Shown: one piece after another, positions 1 to 9,337 of the stretch
Layout: the number at the start of each line of letters is the position of its first letter
Position numbering within the stretch: the first letter of the stretch is position 1
NCBI GenBank assembly: GCA_022730455.1
Contig: DZDI01000004.1
Span: 1 to 55,982 of the forward strand
DNA length: 55,982 nt
From: Phycisphaera mikurensis
GTDB lineage: Bacteria > Planctomycetota > Phycisphaerae > WQYP01
Direction: 5' to 3'
The notes under the pieces: model-generated
Told to the model about the DNA's origin: nothing
Databases searched by the model: none
The model's input: only the letters and a program-made list of their open reading frames with translations
Program-made: the position numbers and the translations under genes

Positions 1-40
1 TCAAAGCGCAACTTTATGAAAAATATGGGGATATGTCTTA

Positions 41-95
41 ACTTAGTGGCATTAATAACGGTATCTGGATAACGGTACCTGACACCTTTTCGCGT
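41..95. repeat. Possible REP-like intergenic sequence (AACGGTATCTGGATAACGGTACCTGACACCTTTT)
   Basis: Two imperfect AACGGTAnCTG units followed by GGTACCTGACACCTTTT, resembling REP sequences associated with tyrosine transposases; single copy here. Confidence 0.25.
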
Positions 96-104
96 GCCTT
101 ATTT

Positions 105-881
105 TCAGCCATGAAGGTCAAAGGGCTGGTAGCGCTGTTTCCCCGACAATACGACCGCCCAACCACACCGACCGCTCTGGTCCGGCCAGACGGTGACTGT
201 ATAGGGGCGGGAGATATTATGGCTACCGGGCAAGCGGGCCAACAGGTGAATGACAGTGCCCGAAGGACCGGTGCCGCGCGGGATTAAGCGCTGTGAAAAC
301 TGTAGCATCAGGCACGTTACAGGCCCCCGCTGCCACTGGGTTAACGCCGCGGGTTGGCCGGCAACAGTTACCGCCGCGAAGCCTATGAGTTTGAAGCCGC
401 CATAATTATAAAGCTCTACCGGGAACGGCATGGCAGGCAAGGCCTTCTGGAGGGAGGCCATCGTGACGTTACCCGGCGCTAACATGGGTTTATTAAGATA
501 TAATCCCAAGCTTTGCCATGCTAGGGATGTCAGCACATTTTGTCGCTGCGATTGTATCCAGAATCTTACACCTGCCAAAGCGGCTATCAGCAAAGCGGCA
601 GCGACCGCCCAAGGTACCAGACGGCGAATCATGAGTTGGAGATTTCCGGATTTATCCTCGGGAATCTTAAGTAGGCGTTCAGTCAAATCGCCCGATGGTT
701 CAGGCTGTGCCGCAGCTAAGTCCAAGCGCAGTTTTTCCTGTTCCGCCAAGGCGGCGAAGTAATAATCGCGGATATCCTCCGGTGCTGCCGCTACCAGGCG
801 ACTTAGTTCGCGGCGGTGCGGATCATCCGGCGGAAGAACGCAGTAATGATCAATAATGTTGCGCAACTCAAGAGAATTCAT
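105..881 (-). CDS. Putative anti-sigma factor / membrane regulatory protein
   Basis: 258 aa, single central TM segment (LVPWAVAAALLIAALAGVRFWI); start overlaps the stop of the upstream ECF sigma gene by 4 bp. Confidence 0.65.
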   Translation of the reverse strand: MNSLELRNIIDHYCVLPPDDPHRRELSRLVAAAPEDIRDYYFAALAEQEKLRLDLAAAQPEPSGDLTERLLKIPEDKSGNLQLMIRRLVPWAVAAALLIAALAGVRFWIQSQRQNVLTSLAWQSLGLYLNKPMLAPGNVTMASLQKALPAMPFPVELYNYGGFKLIGFAAVTVAGQPAALTQWQRGPVTCLMLQFSQRLIPRGTGPSGTVIHLLARLPGSHNISRPYTVTVWPDQSGRCGWAVVLSGKQRYQPFDLHG

Positions 882-1456
882 GATCCGTCTCCAGTATTTT
901 TGGCTTTCCTGGTCGCTGCGTCCTGACCGGCATGTAGGTGATCGGCAGCAATGGATGCCCGCAGCGATTGCTTGGCGCGGAAAAGGCGCGACAGCAGCGT
1001 GCCCAGAGGAACGTTCAATTCCCGTGCGGCCGCTTCACAACTCAGCCCCTCTGAATAAACCATAAGAAACGGCTGCTTGAAACGTATATCCAACCGGTCC
1101 AACCCCACTTGGAGGACTTCGCGCTTTGCAATATCGGATGACGTATACATTTTGTCGGCCAGTTCGGCGGCTTCTTCCAGCGGAACAGTCCGTACCATGC
1201 GGCGCTTGTTCAAGGTGCGGAAATGCCGCCGTCTTAAAATCTGAAATAGCCAGCCTCGCAGTGCGTTCTCATCCCGCAGGGTGTGAATGGAACGCCACGC
1301 GTGCAAAAAAGTCTCTTGGACGAGATCTTCCGCACCGCCATCCCGCCCACAAAGCCGAACTGCATAATGAAACAGCTCCTGCGCATGCTGTTCGACAGCT
1401 CGTTCATAAAAGGTGCGGCCAAGGGCGGGATCAGTCATACATCCACGTTCATCCAT
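878..1456 (-). CDS. RNA polymerase ECF-type sigma-70 factor
   Basis: Region 2 (AEDLVQETFLHAWRSIHTLRDENALRGWLFQILRR) and region 4 (LSCEAAARELNVPLGTLLSRLFRAKQSLR). ORF-track start at 1477 lies in an inverted repeat; ATG at 1456 (MDERG) or MTDPALGR is more likely. Confidence 0.88.
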   Translation of the reverse strand: MDERGCMTDPALGRTFYERAVEQHAQELFHYAVRLCGRDGGAEDLVQETFLHAWRSIHTLRDENALRGWLFQILRRRHFRTLNKRRMVRTVPLEEAAELADKMYTSSDIAKREVLQVGLDRLDIRFKQPFLMVYSEGLSCEAAARELNVPLGTLLSRLFRAKQSLRASIAADHLHAGQDAATRKAKNTGDGS

Positions 1457-1459
1457 CCA

Positions 1460-1601
1460 GTAACCGTTCACGGGCAAAAGTGGCGAAACTTATTAAATAA
1501 CCGGTGTTTTTTGCGATGCAGGCCTATTTTAGGTCTGCTCTTTGCGCATTAGTCCTATATTATCAGTTGAATTCCATTCCTTTTGCCCCGTGAACGGTTA
1601 C
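1460..1601. mobile_element. MITE-like element: terminal inverted repeats GTAACCGTTCACGGGCAAAAG / CTTTTGCCCCGTGAACGGTTAC flanked by ATCCA
   Basis: 21/22-bp inverted repeats at 1460-1480 and 1580-1601 (one indel), flanked by ATCCA at 1455-1459 and 1602-1606; internal hairpin GCAGGCCTA-TTT-TAGGTCTGC at 1518-1538. Confidence 0.6.
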
Positions 1602-1656
1602 ATCCACCCATTTGCACCGGCGGAACCCTAGTTCCTGCTATATCGGAAAAACCGCA

Positions 1657-2292
1657 CTAGGCCGATATATTCTTCATCGTTGCTGTCTGCCGACGGCGTA
1701 AGATCAGTAATGCCGCCCCACCCATGGCCCCCAATAGCAAGGCGGGGGTTGGCTCGGGTACCGGCTGCACCTGGAACTTTGCGCCTGCGTCACTAAACGG
1801 CGCACCCGCATATACGAACGCTGTCAGCACCGATGGATGAATACCGTTGAATGAGTACATGGAATTTCCAAATACGGAAGCTGGCGCATCGGGTGTGGTA
1901 AAGGAGAAACCCGACAGGATCTTTCCGGCATCCAGATAGCCGGCTGAGCTGGTGGCTTGCCACTCAATCGAAGCCCCCTGCTCTGCTCCTCCCACCGACT
2001 GGGAATCCGGGCCGTTTTCCCATCCGGTGGGGGCAGAAACGACAGTGGGATTGCTGGCCAGATAACTCTGGCCGGGAACCCAAGAGAACCAAAATGTGCC
2101 GATTGTGCTACCTGATGTGCCCGTATTGGTGAGCGATAAATCATAGGTATAAGAACCGGCGCTATGGGAACCCAAGGTGATTGTTGCACTGGCGGTTTCG
2201 GCAGCGTCGACGTTGGCCGGTCCAACAAACGCCACTGTGGCTGCCAAGGCAACCCCCGCGGGAAGGATTGAGTTTTTCAATGTGCTGAACAT
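1657..2292 (-). CDS. PEP-CTERM sorting domain-containing secreted protein
   Basis: N-terminal signal peptide and C-terminal VPEPTPALLLGAMGGAALLILRRRQ (PEP motif, TM helix, basic cluster). Confidence 0.88.
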   Translation of the reverse strand: MFSTLKNSILPAGVALAATVAFVGPANVDAAETASATITLGSHSAGSYTYDLSLTNTGTSGSTIGTFWFSWVPGQSYLASNPTVVSAPTGWENGPDSQSVGGAEQGASIEWQATSSAGYLDAGKILSGFSFTTPDAPASVFGNSMYSFNGIHPSVLTAFVYAGAPFSDAGAKFQVQPVPEPTPALLLGAMGGAALLILRRRQTATMKNISA

Positions 2293-2555
2293 AGGAGACC
2301 TTTCTACTTAAAAAACATGACTCAGTCGCAATCAGACAAAATTGCGTTGTACCACCTTAGTAGTGCCGACCAGCAGTTGATTTATTCCCGTCGATTATAA
2401 ACTTTTCACCGTAACGCGGACATGGCGGTGCCGGCCACGTTACACGCCCGGGTGCATGACGCTTGACGCCTGGCTTTTTAGCAACTTGGCTTATACCGGC
2501 GTGCCGGGAATAGGAAAAAAGATGCCAATGATTTGAGGATCCACCATTTAAATTC

Positions 2556-2942
2556 TTAGGCGGTCATTTGCTTAGGGACAAGAATTTTCAGGCGGATTTG
2601 CGGCTCGTATTGGCGCTGCCGGATGATACGTTTTTCGCTTGGCAGCCGCGCTGGAAGAGGCCGATACATTCGTTTGAACACCGCCACCGCGGACACTTGC
2701 CCCCATCCTGCCAGTGTAATGCGGGTCGCGGATTCCTGCAGAGAGCAGCCATCGGCAAGGTGCAAAAGCAGCATCCGGAGCAACGCCGACGGGTTCTTCA
2801 CGCTCCGCGTTCGACGCAAGGCTCCGAGCTCTCTGGCCTTGGATTCCCAGCCACCGGGCATCAGTTTGACCAAGAATCTCCACTGTTCGTCCGCTCGTGC
2901 CATCCATTGCTGCATGTTTTTCATGCAAACCGATATACACAC
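2556..2942 (-). pseudogene. IS4-family transposase N-terminal remnant
   Basis: GALRRTRSVKNPSALLRMLLLHLADGCSLQESATRITLAGWGQVSAVAVFKRM resembles IS4-type transposase N-termini; no DDE catalytic region follows. Confidence 0.65.
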
Positions 2943-3002
2943 ATTCAGTGCAAGACGTAGAATTAAGTTAGCGCCTCTGGGGGCATCCCCTTGGTTACTG
3001 CG

Positions 3003-3047
3003 CCGAGGGCACCAGACATTAGTGCTCTGTCACGCCGACAAATTAGG
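3003..3047. repeat. Dispersed repeat copy 1, possible IS end (AGTGCTCTGTCACGCCGACAAATTAGG at 3021-3047)
   Basis: 27-nt core matches 33953-33979 with 3 mismatches; lies just upstream of the transposase remnant. Confidence 0.5.
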
Positions 3048-3110
3048 GGCCCACCCTGAGTTTCTAGCCGCGGTTGATCGTCGAATCTTTTAGTTATATT
3101 ATCCGCAGAT

Positions 3111-6100
3111 ATGACGAAGAGCACCCAATTGCCACAAATTGTTGATACTTCAAGCCTTGTGCCGCCTGCAGTGAGCGATAGCGGTGAGTACTCGGACGCG
3201 ATTAAAGCCTTATTGGAAGTGGATGTGGGCGAAGTGCGACTTAACGCACTCGACCGGCGGCTGTACGCTACAGACGCTTCGAACTACCAGGTGGAGCCTC
3301 TGGCGGTGGTCATCTGTAAAACGCCGGAGCAGGTTTCTCGACTGGCGGCATTCTGCCAGAAATACCATCTACCGCTGCTGCCGCGGGGTGGAGGCACGAG
3401 CCTCGCCGGCCAATGCACCAACCGTGCAGTGGTGGCGGACCTGTCCGGACCCTTTCGGCAGATATTTGGTGTTGACCGCGACGGGCGGACTTGCCGAGTC
3501 CAGGCCGGCACCACCATTGACGACGTGAACAATTATCTCAAATCGCAAGGCGAGGATCTATTTTTCGCACCCGACCCGGCCACCTTAAGCCAAGCCACCA
3601 TTGGGGGTTGCATTGGCAACAATGCCGCTGGAGCCCGATCGTTGCGCTATGGCCGAACGAGTGAAAATATTACGACACTTGAGGCCGTGCTGGCCGATGG
3701 CACAATGGTTCAATTTGCACCGGGGGCGGGAAGAAGCAATCAGCGAGTTGCAGATCTGGCAACGGCTGTGGCAGCCGTGGTGCTTAAGCATCGGGAGACC
3801 ATACGCAGCAGGTTTCCACGTTTGAATCGGCGCAATGCGGGCTATGCGCTCGATATGATCCTCGATCAACTGGACGCGGGATGCCAACCCATTGATCTGA
3901 ATCTGGCACCTCTCATATGCGGCAGCGAAGGTACTTTGGCTATCGTCCTGGCGGCAACGCTTAAACTTTGGCCGACACCCAAAAGTCGCTCCCTGTATCT
4001 CCTGCGTTTTGCGTCCTTGGATGGCGCTATTGCCGCCGTGTCTCCTCTGTTGAAATTACATCCAACAGCCATTGAGCTCATGGACAATATGGTATTGCAG
4101 GCAGCCGCATTAAACACTGCAGCGACAGCCATCATGCATGAACTTGGCATAGTGAACCCCGCAGGCCAGAGTGCGGGGGCCGCAATAGCCGCCGTGTTAT
4201 TGGTGGAATTTCAGCATGATCGCGATGCCTCCGCCGACGCGGAACCGGGCGAACTGGAATCGCGAATGCGAGCCGTGGCTGGTGTTACAGACATGGAAAT
4301 ACTCGATGCACAAAAACAGTCGAGCGCATGGCAATTGCGGCGCAGCGCCGAGGCCCTGCTCCACGCATTTTCCGCCGATACCAAGCCTGTCACGTTCGTC
4401 GAGGACAACGCCATCCCCGTTGCGCAATTATCGCATTTTGTTCATGGTGTTGAAGAGATTGTTTCCCGGCACAACACATCGGCGGCATACTACGCGCACG
4501 CATCAGTAGGCGTTTTGCATATTCGCCCCCTGCTGAATTTGCATTCAGCCGACGGGCGCGAGGCCATGGTAAATATCGCTGTTGAAGTTGCGCGTCTGGC
4601 ACGCGATTGCGGCGGCGTGATGTCGGGTGAGCATGGTGACGGGCGTGTTCGAGGGCCTCTGCTGGAAGAGTTTTTCGGCTCCGAAATCATGGAAGCATTT
4701 GTCAAGATCAAACAGATTTTTGATCCGGCAGGAATATTAAATCCCGGGATGATCGTGGGCGCCGGCAAACCGGCTTCCATCGCGCAGCAGTTGCGATTCG
4801 ATCAGATAAGTCCGACGGCGGTATCGAAACTGCAGCCCATTTTCGATTACGCCGAACAAGGCACCTGGGTAGGGGCCGTGGAGATGTGCAACGGCGCGGG
4901 TTTTTGCCGCAAACTGGGCCCGGGAACCATGTGCCCATCCTATCGTGCCACACTTGATGAAAAACATTCTCCGCGCGGCCGGGCCAATGCCCTGAACTTT
5001 GCAATGCTCTCGCCGGTAGGCGAACCGAAACTCAATGACCCCGACACTCTTGCCACACTCGATTTGTGTCTGTCGTGCAAGGCATGCAAGACTGAATGCC
5101 CCAGCAATGTGGATATCGGGAAATTGAAGGCGGAGTATTACGCCGCGACGTACCGGGCGGTTGGGCATATTCCGCTGGCTGCGCAGTTTGTCGGCCGAAT
5201 CCGATTGCTGAATCAGCTCGCCAGCTACATGCCGCTGATTGCCAATGGCGTAACACAGGCCGGATGGTTTCGGCGGTGGATACTCCCTCGCCTAGGTATT
5301 ACGCCCGAGCATCCGCTGCCGCTGTTTCAAAAACACCTGCAACGGCGATTGCGACAAGCTGGGATTCCGAGCCGAAGACCGGGCCGTCCGTGCGTTGTAC
5401 TTTTTTTAGACTGCTTCACGGGTTATACCGATTCACCTGTTGGTGTGGCGGCAGTGAATCTGCTGCAGCGGATGGATTATGATATTGTCGTTGCCAATGC
5501 TGGCTGCTGCGGTAGAAGTATGATGTCCGTGGGCATGCTGGAAATGGCACGTGACACGGCAACCAGGACGCTGCGGCGATTGCATTCCTACGCCCGAGAG
5601 TTAGCACCGGAGGCGATTTTATTTTTAGAACCGTCCTGCCAAAGTGCGGCCATCGACGACTGGAAAGTTTTATTGTCCGCAGTTGATAGAGAGAAGCTCA
5701 CCTCCTTGCCACCCCTGCTTTCAGTTGAAGAATTTGTTGCCCGGAGAACGGATCTGCTGAAACACAATAAGCGCACGTCCGCGTTGATGACGCCGGTTAT
5801 CTTCCACGGCCACTGTCACCAGAAAGCACTTTGGGGCACGCAGGCGATGCAACAACTCCTGTCGCAATTCGCCGACGGTCACGGGCAGATTTTACCGACA
5901 GGCTGTTGCGGATTGGCCGGGGCTTTCGGATACGGGCTCAAGCGGTACGAAGTCAGCAAGGCAATATTTGCCGCACCGGAATTTGATCCCATACGCCGTT
6001 CCAATGAGACCGACATGATTCTGGCCAGTGGTACATCGTGCCGTGCACAGATTCGTCATCTATCCGGACGCAACGCGATGCATCCCGTTGAATGGCTCGA

Positions 6101-6128
6101 CGAAATCTCACGCCCCGACAACGGCTGA
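3111..6128 (+). CDS. FAD-binding oxidase fused to Fe-S (CCG domain) protein, GlcD/D-lactate dehydrogenase-like
   Basis: FAD_binding_4 motif (PRGGGTSLAGQ, GGCIGNNAAGARSLRYGRT), SGEHGDGRVRG, Fe-S motif CLSCKACKTECP, CCG-type motifs (CCGRSMM, GHCHQKAL, CCGLAGAFGY). Confidence 0.93.
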   Translation: MTKSTQLPQIVDTSSLVPPAVSDSGEYSDAIKALLEVDVGEVRLNALDRRLYATDASNYQVEPLAVVICKTPEQVSRLAAFCQKYHLPLLPRGGGTSLAGQCTNRAVVADLSGPFRQIFGVDRDGRTCRVQAGTTIDDVNNYLKSQGEDLFFAPDPATLSQATIGGCIGNNAAGARSLRYGRTSENITTLEAVLADGTMVQFAPGAGRSNQRVADLATAVAAVVLKHRETIRSRFPRLNRRNAGYALDMILDQLDAGCQPIDLNLAPLICGSEGTLAIVLAATLKLWPTPKSRSLYLLRFASLDGAIAAVSPLLKLHPTAIELMDNMVLQAAALNTAATAIMHELGIVNPAGQSAGAAIAAVLLVEFQHDRDASADAEPGELESRMRAVAGVTDMEILDAQKQSSAWQLRRSAEALLHAFSADTKPVTFVEDNAIPVAQLSHFVHGVEEIVSRHNTSAAYYAHASVGVLHIRPLLNLHSADGREAMVNIAVEVARLARDCGGVMSGEHGDGRVRGPLLEEFFGSEIMEAFVKIKQIFDPAGILNPGMIVGAGKPASIAQQLRFDQISPTAVSKLQPIFDYAEQGTWVGAVEMCNGAGFCRKLGPGTMCPSYRATLDEKHSPRGRANALNFAMLSPVGEPKLNDPDTLATLDLCLSCKACKTECPSNVDIGKLKAEYYAATYRAVGHIPLAAQFVGRIRLLNQLASYMPLIANGVTQAGWFRRWILPRLGITPEHPLPLFQKHLQRRLRQAGIPSRRPGRPCVVLFLDCFTGYTDSPVGVAAVNLLQRMDYDIVVANAGCCGRSMMSVGMLEMARDTATRTLRRLHSYARELAPEAILFLEPSCQSAAIDDWKVLLSAVDREKLTSLPPLLSVEEFVARRTDLLKHNKRTSALMTPVIFHGHCHQKALWGTQAMQQLLSQFADGHGQILPTGCCGLAGAFGYGLKRYEVSKAIFAAPEFDPIRRSNETDMILASGTSCRAQIRHLSGRNAMHPVEWLDEISRPDNG

Positions 6129-6304
6129 AACGTGTCGCGTGAGGCAGCCGCTACGAACCGCATTTCATCGCCCAAAGACATCGGGTACCCCCTGTTGGGA
6201 TGGCGCTGGTTGATTCTCGTCGATAGCGAATCGATTCTGGGCGCTTTCCCTGCATCGGGTTTAAGGGTGTATACTTAAGGGGAGTATTGGCAGGAGAATA
6301 CCCC

Positions 6305-6574
6305 ATGCACAAGATCACGCTGATGATTAAACCGGGCGACACTGCATGCCTGGCGGCCCGACGGGTGATTGATTTAATCGTCACACCCCACGTGGCGGCT
6401 CTGATAGAAGAAGTCGATGTCACACAGGATGCGGAGCTACAGGCTGAGTATGGCACGGATGTACCCGTGGTGCTGGTGGACGATGTTGTGGAATTTCGGC
6501 GGAGTATAGATCCGGAACGGCTTGCCCGGCTTTTTTATGATGACCTCGGTGAGCGGTTTGCGGGCATCAGTTAG
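6305..6574 (+). CDS. Glutaredoxin-like (DUF836-type) thioredoxin-fold protein
   Basis: MHKITLMIKPGDTACLAARRVI...DVPVVLVDDVVEF matches thioredoxin-fold spacing; the usual PGCxLC is PGDTAC. Confidence 0.65.
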   Translation: MHKITLMIKPGDTACLAARRVIDLIVTPHVAALIEEVDVTQDAELQAEYGTDVPVVLVDDVVEFRRSIDPERLARLFYDDLGERFAGIS

Positions 6575-6614
6575 CGTTTACCGGTCTATTTGATGGCTTA
6601 ATGACCGCTCATAT

Positions 6615-7046
6615 ATGGGAAATGTGGGACGACCAGCGATGGAATGTAGAATCAATTTGCGCGTTCGATATGTCGAATGTGATCCCATGGGGTATCTGCA
6701 CCACTCCAACTATCTGCCGTATCTGGAGATGGGCCGCACCGAACTGTTTCGTCAAAGTGGCGGCGATTACCGCACATTGGAATCGGAGGGATTCTTTTTT
6801 GTCGTTACCAAATTAAGCATTCAATTTAAGCGCCCAGCCCGGTTTGATGATGAGTTGGAGGTTATCACCCGGGTTGTCCGCAGGACACATGTGCGCATTG
6901 ACCATGACTATGACATATTTAATACAACATCCCGTATTTTAATTTCCACAGCATCGAGCACCATTGCCTGCGTAGACCGCAGCGGACAACTGATACCGAT
7001 ACCTGATAAAGTCAGCTTTCAGCCGATTGATGGCGCGGCAGGCTGA
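6615..7046 (+). CDS. Acyl-CoA thioesterase, YbgC/4-hydroxybenzoyl-CoA thioesterase family
   Basis: RVRYVECDPMGYLHHSNYLPYLEMGRTELFR hotdog-fold motif; start may be the internal MECRINLRV. Confidence 0.85.
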   Translation: MGNVGRPAMECRINLRVRYVECDPMGYLHHSNYLPYLEMGRTELFRQSGGDYRTLESEGFFFVVTKLSIQFKRPARFDDELEVITRVVRRTHVRIDHDYDIFNTTSRILISTASSTIACVDRSGQLIPIPDKVSFQPIDGAAG

Positions 7047-7051
7047 CCGCC

Positions 7052-8401
7052 ATGGCTCCGGCAAGCGGCATACCCAATGGGTCCACGGACACCCAGTTTG
7101 ATCTGCTCATCATCGGCTCCGGGGCAGCCGGCATGATGGCTGCGGTCACCGCAGCGAGCACACTGGATTCATCAGGGATTGCAAACGTCCGGATTGCTAT
7201 TCTCGAAAAAAATACCCGACCTGGAATTAAGGTTCTCGTCTGCGGTGGCGGGCGATGCAATTTGACCAATGCTGGCGACGTGAATTTTCTCATCGCACAA
7301 TTCGGACGTAACGGACGGTTTCTTACTCCGGCACTCAGGCACATGGACAACGACGGCCTGCGTCAATGGTTTGCCGACCGGGGCGTGGCCACGCATGAAG
7401 AGCATGATGGAAAGATCTACCCCGACTCCAATAAGGCAAGTTCCATTGTCGATACACTGGTTGACACCATGCGTACCGCAGGAGTGCATATACTCTCGCA
7501 GTGTGCGGCCGTTGAGGTAGAAGTTTTGCCGTGCGGTGCCTTTTCGATCCGAACATCCACTTCGCAATCGCTGACGACCCGCCATTTGCTGATCTGTTGC
7601 GGCGGACAGAGTTACACCCGCATGGGTACTACGGGAGATGGCTACCGCCTCGCTACGGCGTTAGGTCACCATATTGTGACGCCCCGGCCGGCGATTGTGC
7701 CGTTACTGGTTAAAGAAGCATGGGTCGCTGATTTGCAGGGGCTCGCCGTGTGCGATGTCAAGGTCAACATCGAGGCCCCCGGCCCCCTGCCGGTACTGGC
7801 CACGGAAAAACCCACACCAAGTATTAACGATTTGCTGTTTACGCATTTTGGTCTTTCCGGCCCGGCGGTTTTAAACCTGTCAGAAGTGGCCGCCGAACTC
7901 TTGGAAGGCTTCTCCGCGATAGCTCTGAGGGTGGATTTTTCGCATCGCGTAAGCCATGAACAATGGCGGACTTTCTTTGCCAACTGGCGACGACAACATG
8001 GTGCACGGCTGGTCAAAACTCAATTGGCTGCAACTATTCCGGCTCGACTGGCCAGCATGTTTCTACATCTCACCGGCACACCGGAAAGTACACTCTGCAG
8101 TGCCGTTACGAACGCTCAGACGCACCAGATAATAGAATGTATTAAAAACACCAAGTTTACAGTGTACGCCACCCGCGGCTTCAAGGAAGCGATGGTAACG
8201 GCGGGCGGTGTGAGGCTGCGGGAAGTGAATCCCGACACCATGGAATCGCGCATCTGCAGCAATCTGTTTCTGGCCGGAGAGGTGCTGGACCTCACAGGCC
8301 CCAGCGGCGGTTATAATTTACAATTGGCGTTTTCGACAGGATGTCTGGCGGGGGAATCCGTCGCCGGAAAAATTATTCATAGCAGACAGGAGCACCATTG
8401 A
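7052..8401 (+). CDS. NAD(P)/FAD-dependent oxidoreductase, HI0933/YhiN family
   Basis: GSGAAGMMAA Rossmann motif, KVLVCGGGRCNLTNA, C-terminal GPSGGYNLQLAFSTG. Confidence 0.9.
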   Translation: MAPASGIPNGSTDTQFDLLIIGSGAAGMMAAVTAASTLDSSGIANVRIAILEKNTRPGIKVLVCGGGRCNLTNAGDVNFLIAQFGRNGRFLTPALRHMDNDGLRQWFADRGVATHEEHDGKIYPDSNKASSIVDTLVDTMRTAGVHILSQCAAVEVEVLPCGAFSIRTSTSQSLTTRHLLICCGGQSYTRMGTTGDGYRLATALGHHIVTPRPAIVPLLVKEAWVADLQGLAVCDVKVNIEAPGPLPVLATEKPTPSINDLLFTHFGLSGPAVLNLSEVAAELLEGFSAIALRVDFSHRVSHEQWRTFFANWRRQHGARLVKTQLAATIPARLASMFLHLTGTPESTLCSAVTNAQTHQIIECIKNTKFTVYATRGFKEAMVTAGGVRLREVNPDTMESRICSNLFLAGEVLDLTGPSGGYNLQLAFSTGCLAGESVAGKIIHSRQEHH

Positions 8402-9318
8402 TCCCTGACCGCCGCGACCTTCAAACGGAACAGCCCAACCCGTATTCCGCCAATTTGGATGAGCTGAGTGTCACCGATGCTCTGCGTTTAATGGATGCTG
8501 AAAATATCCATGCGGTGGAGGCGGTGAAGGCTGCGCACAGGTCGATTGAAACCGCAGTGATGTGGGCAACGGAGACGCTGCGTCATGGCGGTCAAATCAT
8601 TTATTCGGGTGCGGGAACCAGTGGTCGACTGGCAGTATTGGATGCCGCTGAATGCCCCCCAACTTTTTCCAGCGATCCCCAGCAAGTTGTGGCCATTATT
8701 GCCGGAGAGGATGCGGCTCTGCGACAATCGATTGAGGGGGTGGAAGATGATTTTGATGCCGGCGTACGGGCTGCCGATGACCTGCAGCTTGATAAAGATG
8801 ATTTGCTCATTGGTATCGCCGCGGGCGGCACAACGCCGTACGTTCACGGATCGCTTTCGGCTGCACGCTCGGCCGGCGCCAAGACTGTTTTTATGGTATG
8901 CACGGATCCATCCCCGTTGTCATCCGCAGCGGATCTGATCATCTATCTTGCGACTGGTCCGGAAATAATCACCGGCTCCACCCGTCTGAAGGCGGGTACC
9001 GCCACCAAACTTGCCTTGAACGCCATCAGTACTTTGGCGATGGTGCAAATGGGCAAAGTCTTTGGCAACATGATGATCGATGTGGATGCCGGGAAAAATG
9101 CCAAATTATGGGATCGTGCGGCACGCATGATTGAAGCCATCACCCGGCTAACCCGGTCTGATTCGCTGCAGTTGTTGCAAAGCGCGGATGGCCGGGTTAA
9201 GCGGGCGTTGGTGATGTATCACCGCGGTGTTTCTTCGGAAGCGGCGGATCACCTGCTGACGGATAATCAAGGGCGACTGAGAGATTTGCTCACCCCGCCG
9301 CCCACACGCAATATCTGA
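8398..9318 (+). CDS. murQ: N-acetylmuramic acid 6-phosphate etherase
   Basis: IYSGAGTSGRLAVLDAAECPPTFSSDP, IGIAAGGTTPYV, TGPEIITGSTRLKAGTATK; TTG start overlapping the previous stop by 4 bp. Confidence 0.95.
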   Translation: MIPDRRDLQTEQPNPYSANLDELSVTDALRLMDAENIHAVEAVKAAHRSIETAVMWATETLRHGGQIIYSGAGTSGRLAVLDAAECPPTFSSDPQQVVAIIAGEDAALRQSIEGVEDDFDAGVRAADDLQLDKDDLLIGIAAGGTTPYVHGSLSAARSAGAKTVFMVCTDPSPLSSAADLIIYLATGPEIITGSTRLKAGTATKLALNAISTLAMVQMGKVFGNMMIDVDAGKNAKLWDRAARMIEAITRLTRSDSLQLLQSADGRVKRALVMYHRGVSSEAADHLLTDNQGRLRDLLTPPPTRNI

Positions 9319-9337
9319 TATCGGATAAAATCATTGC

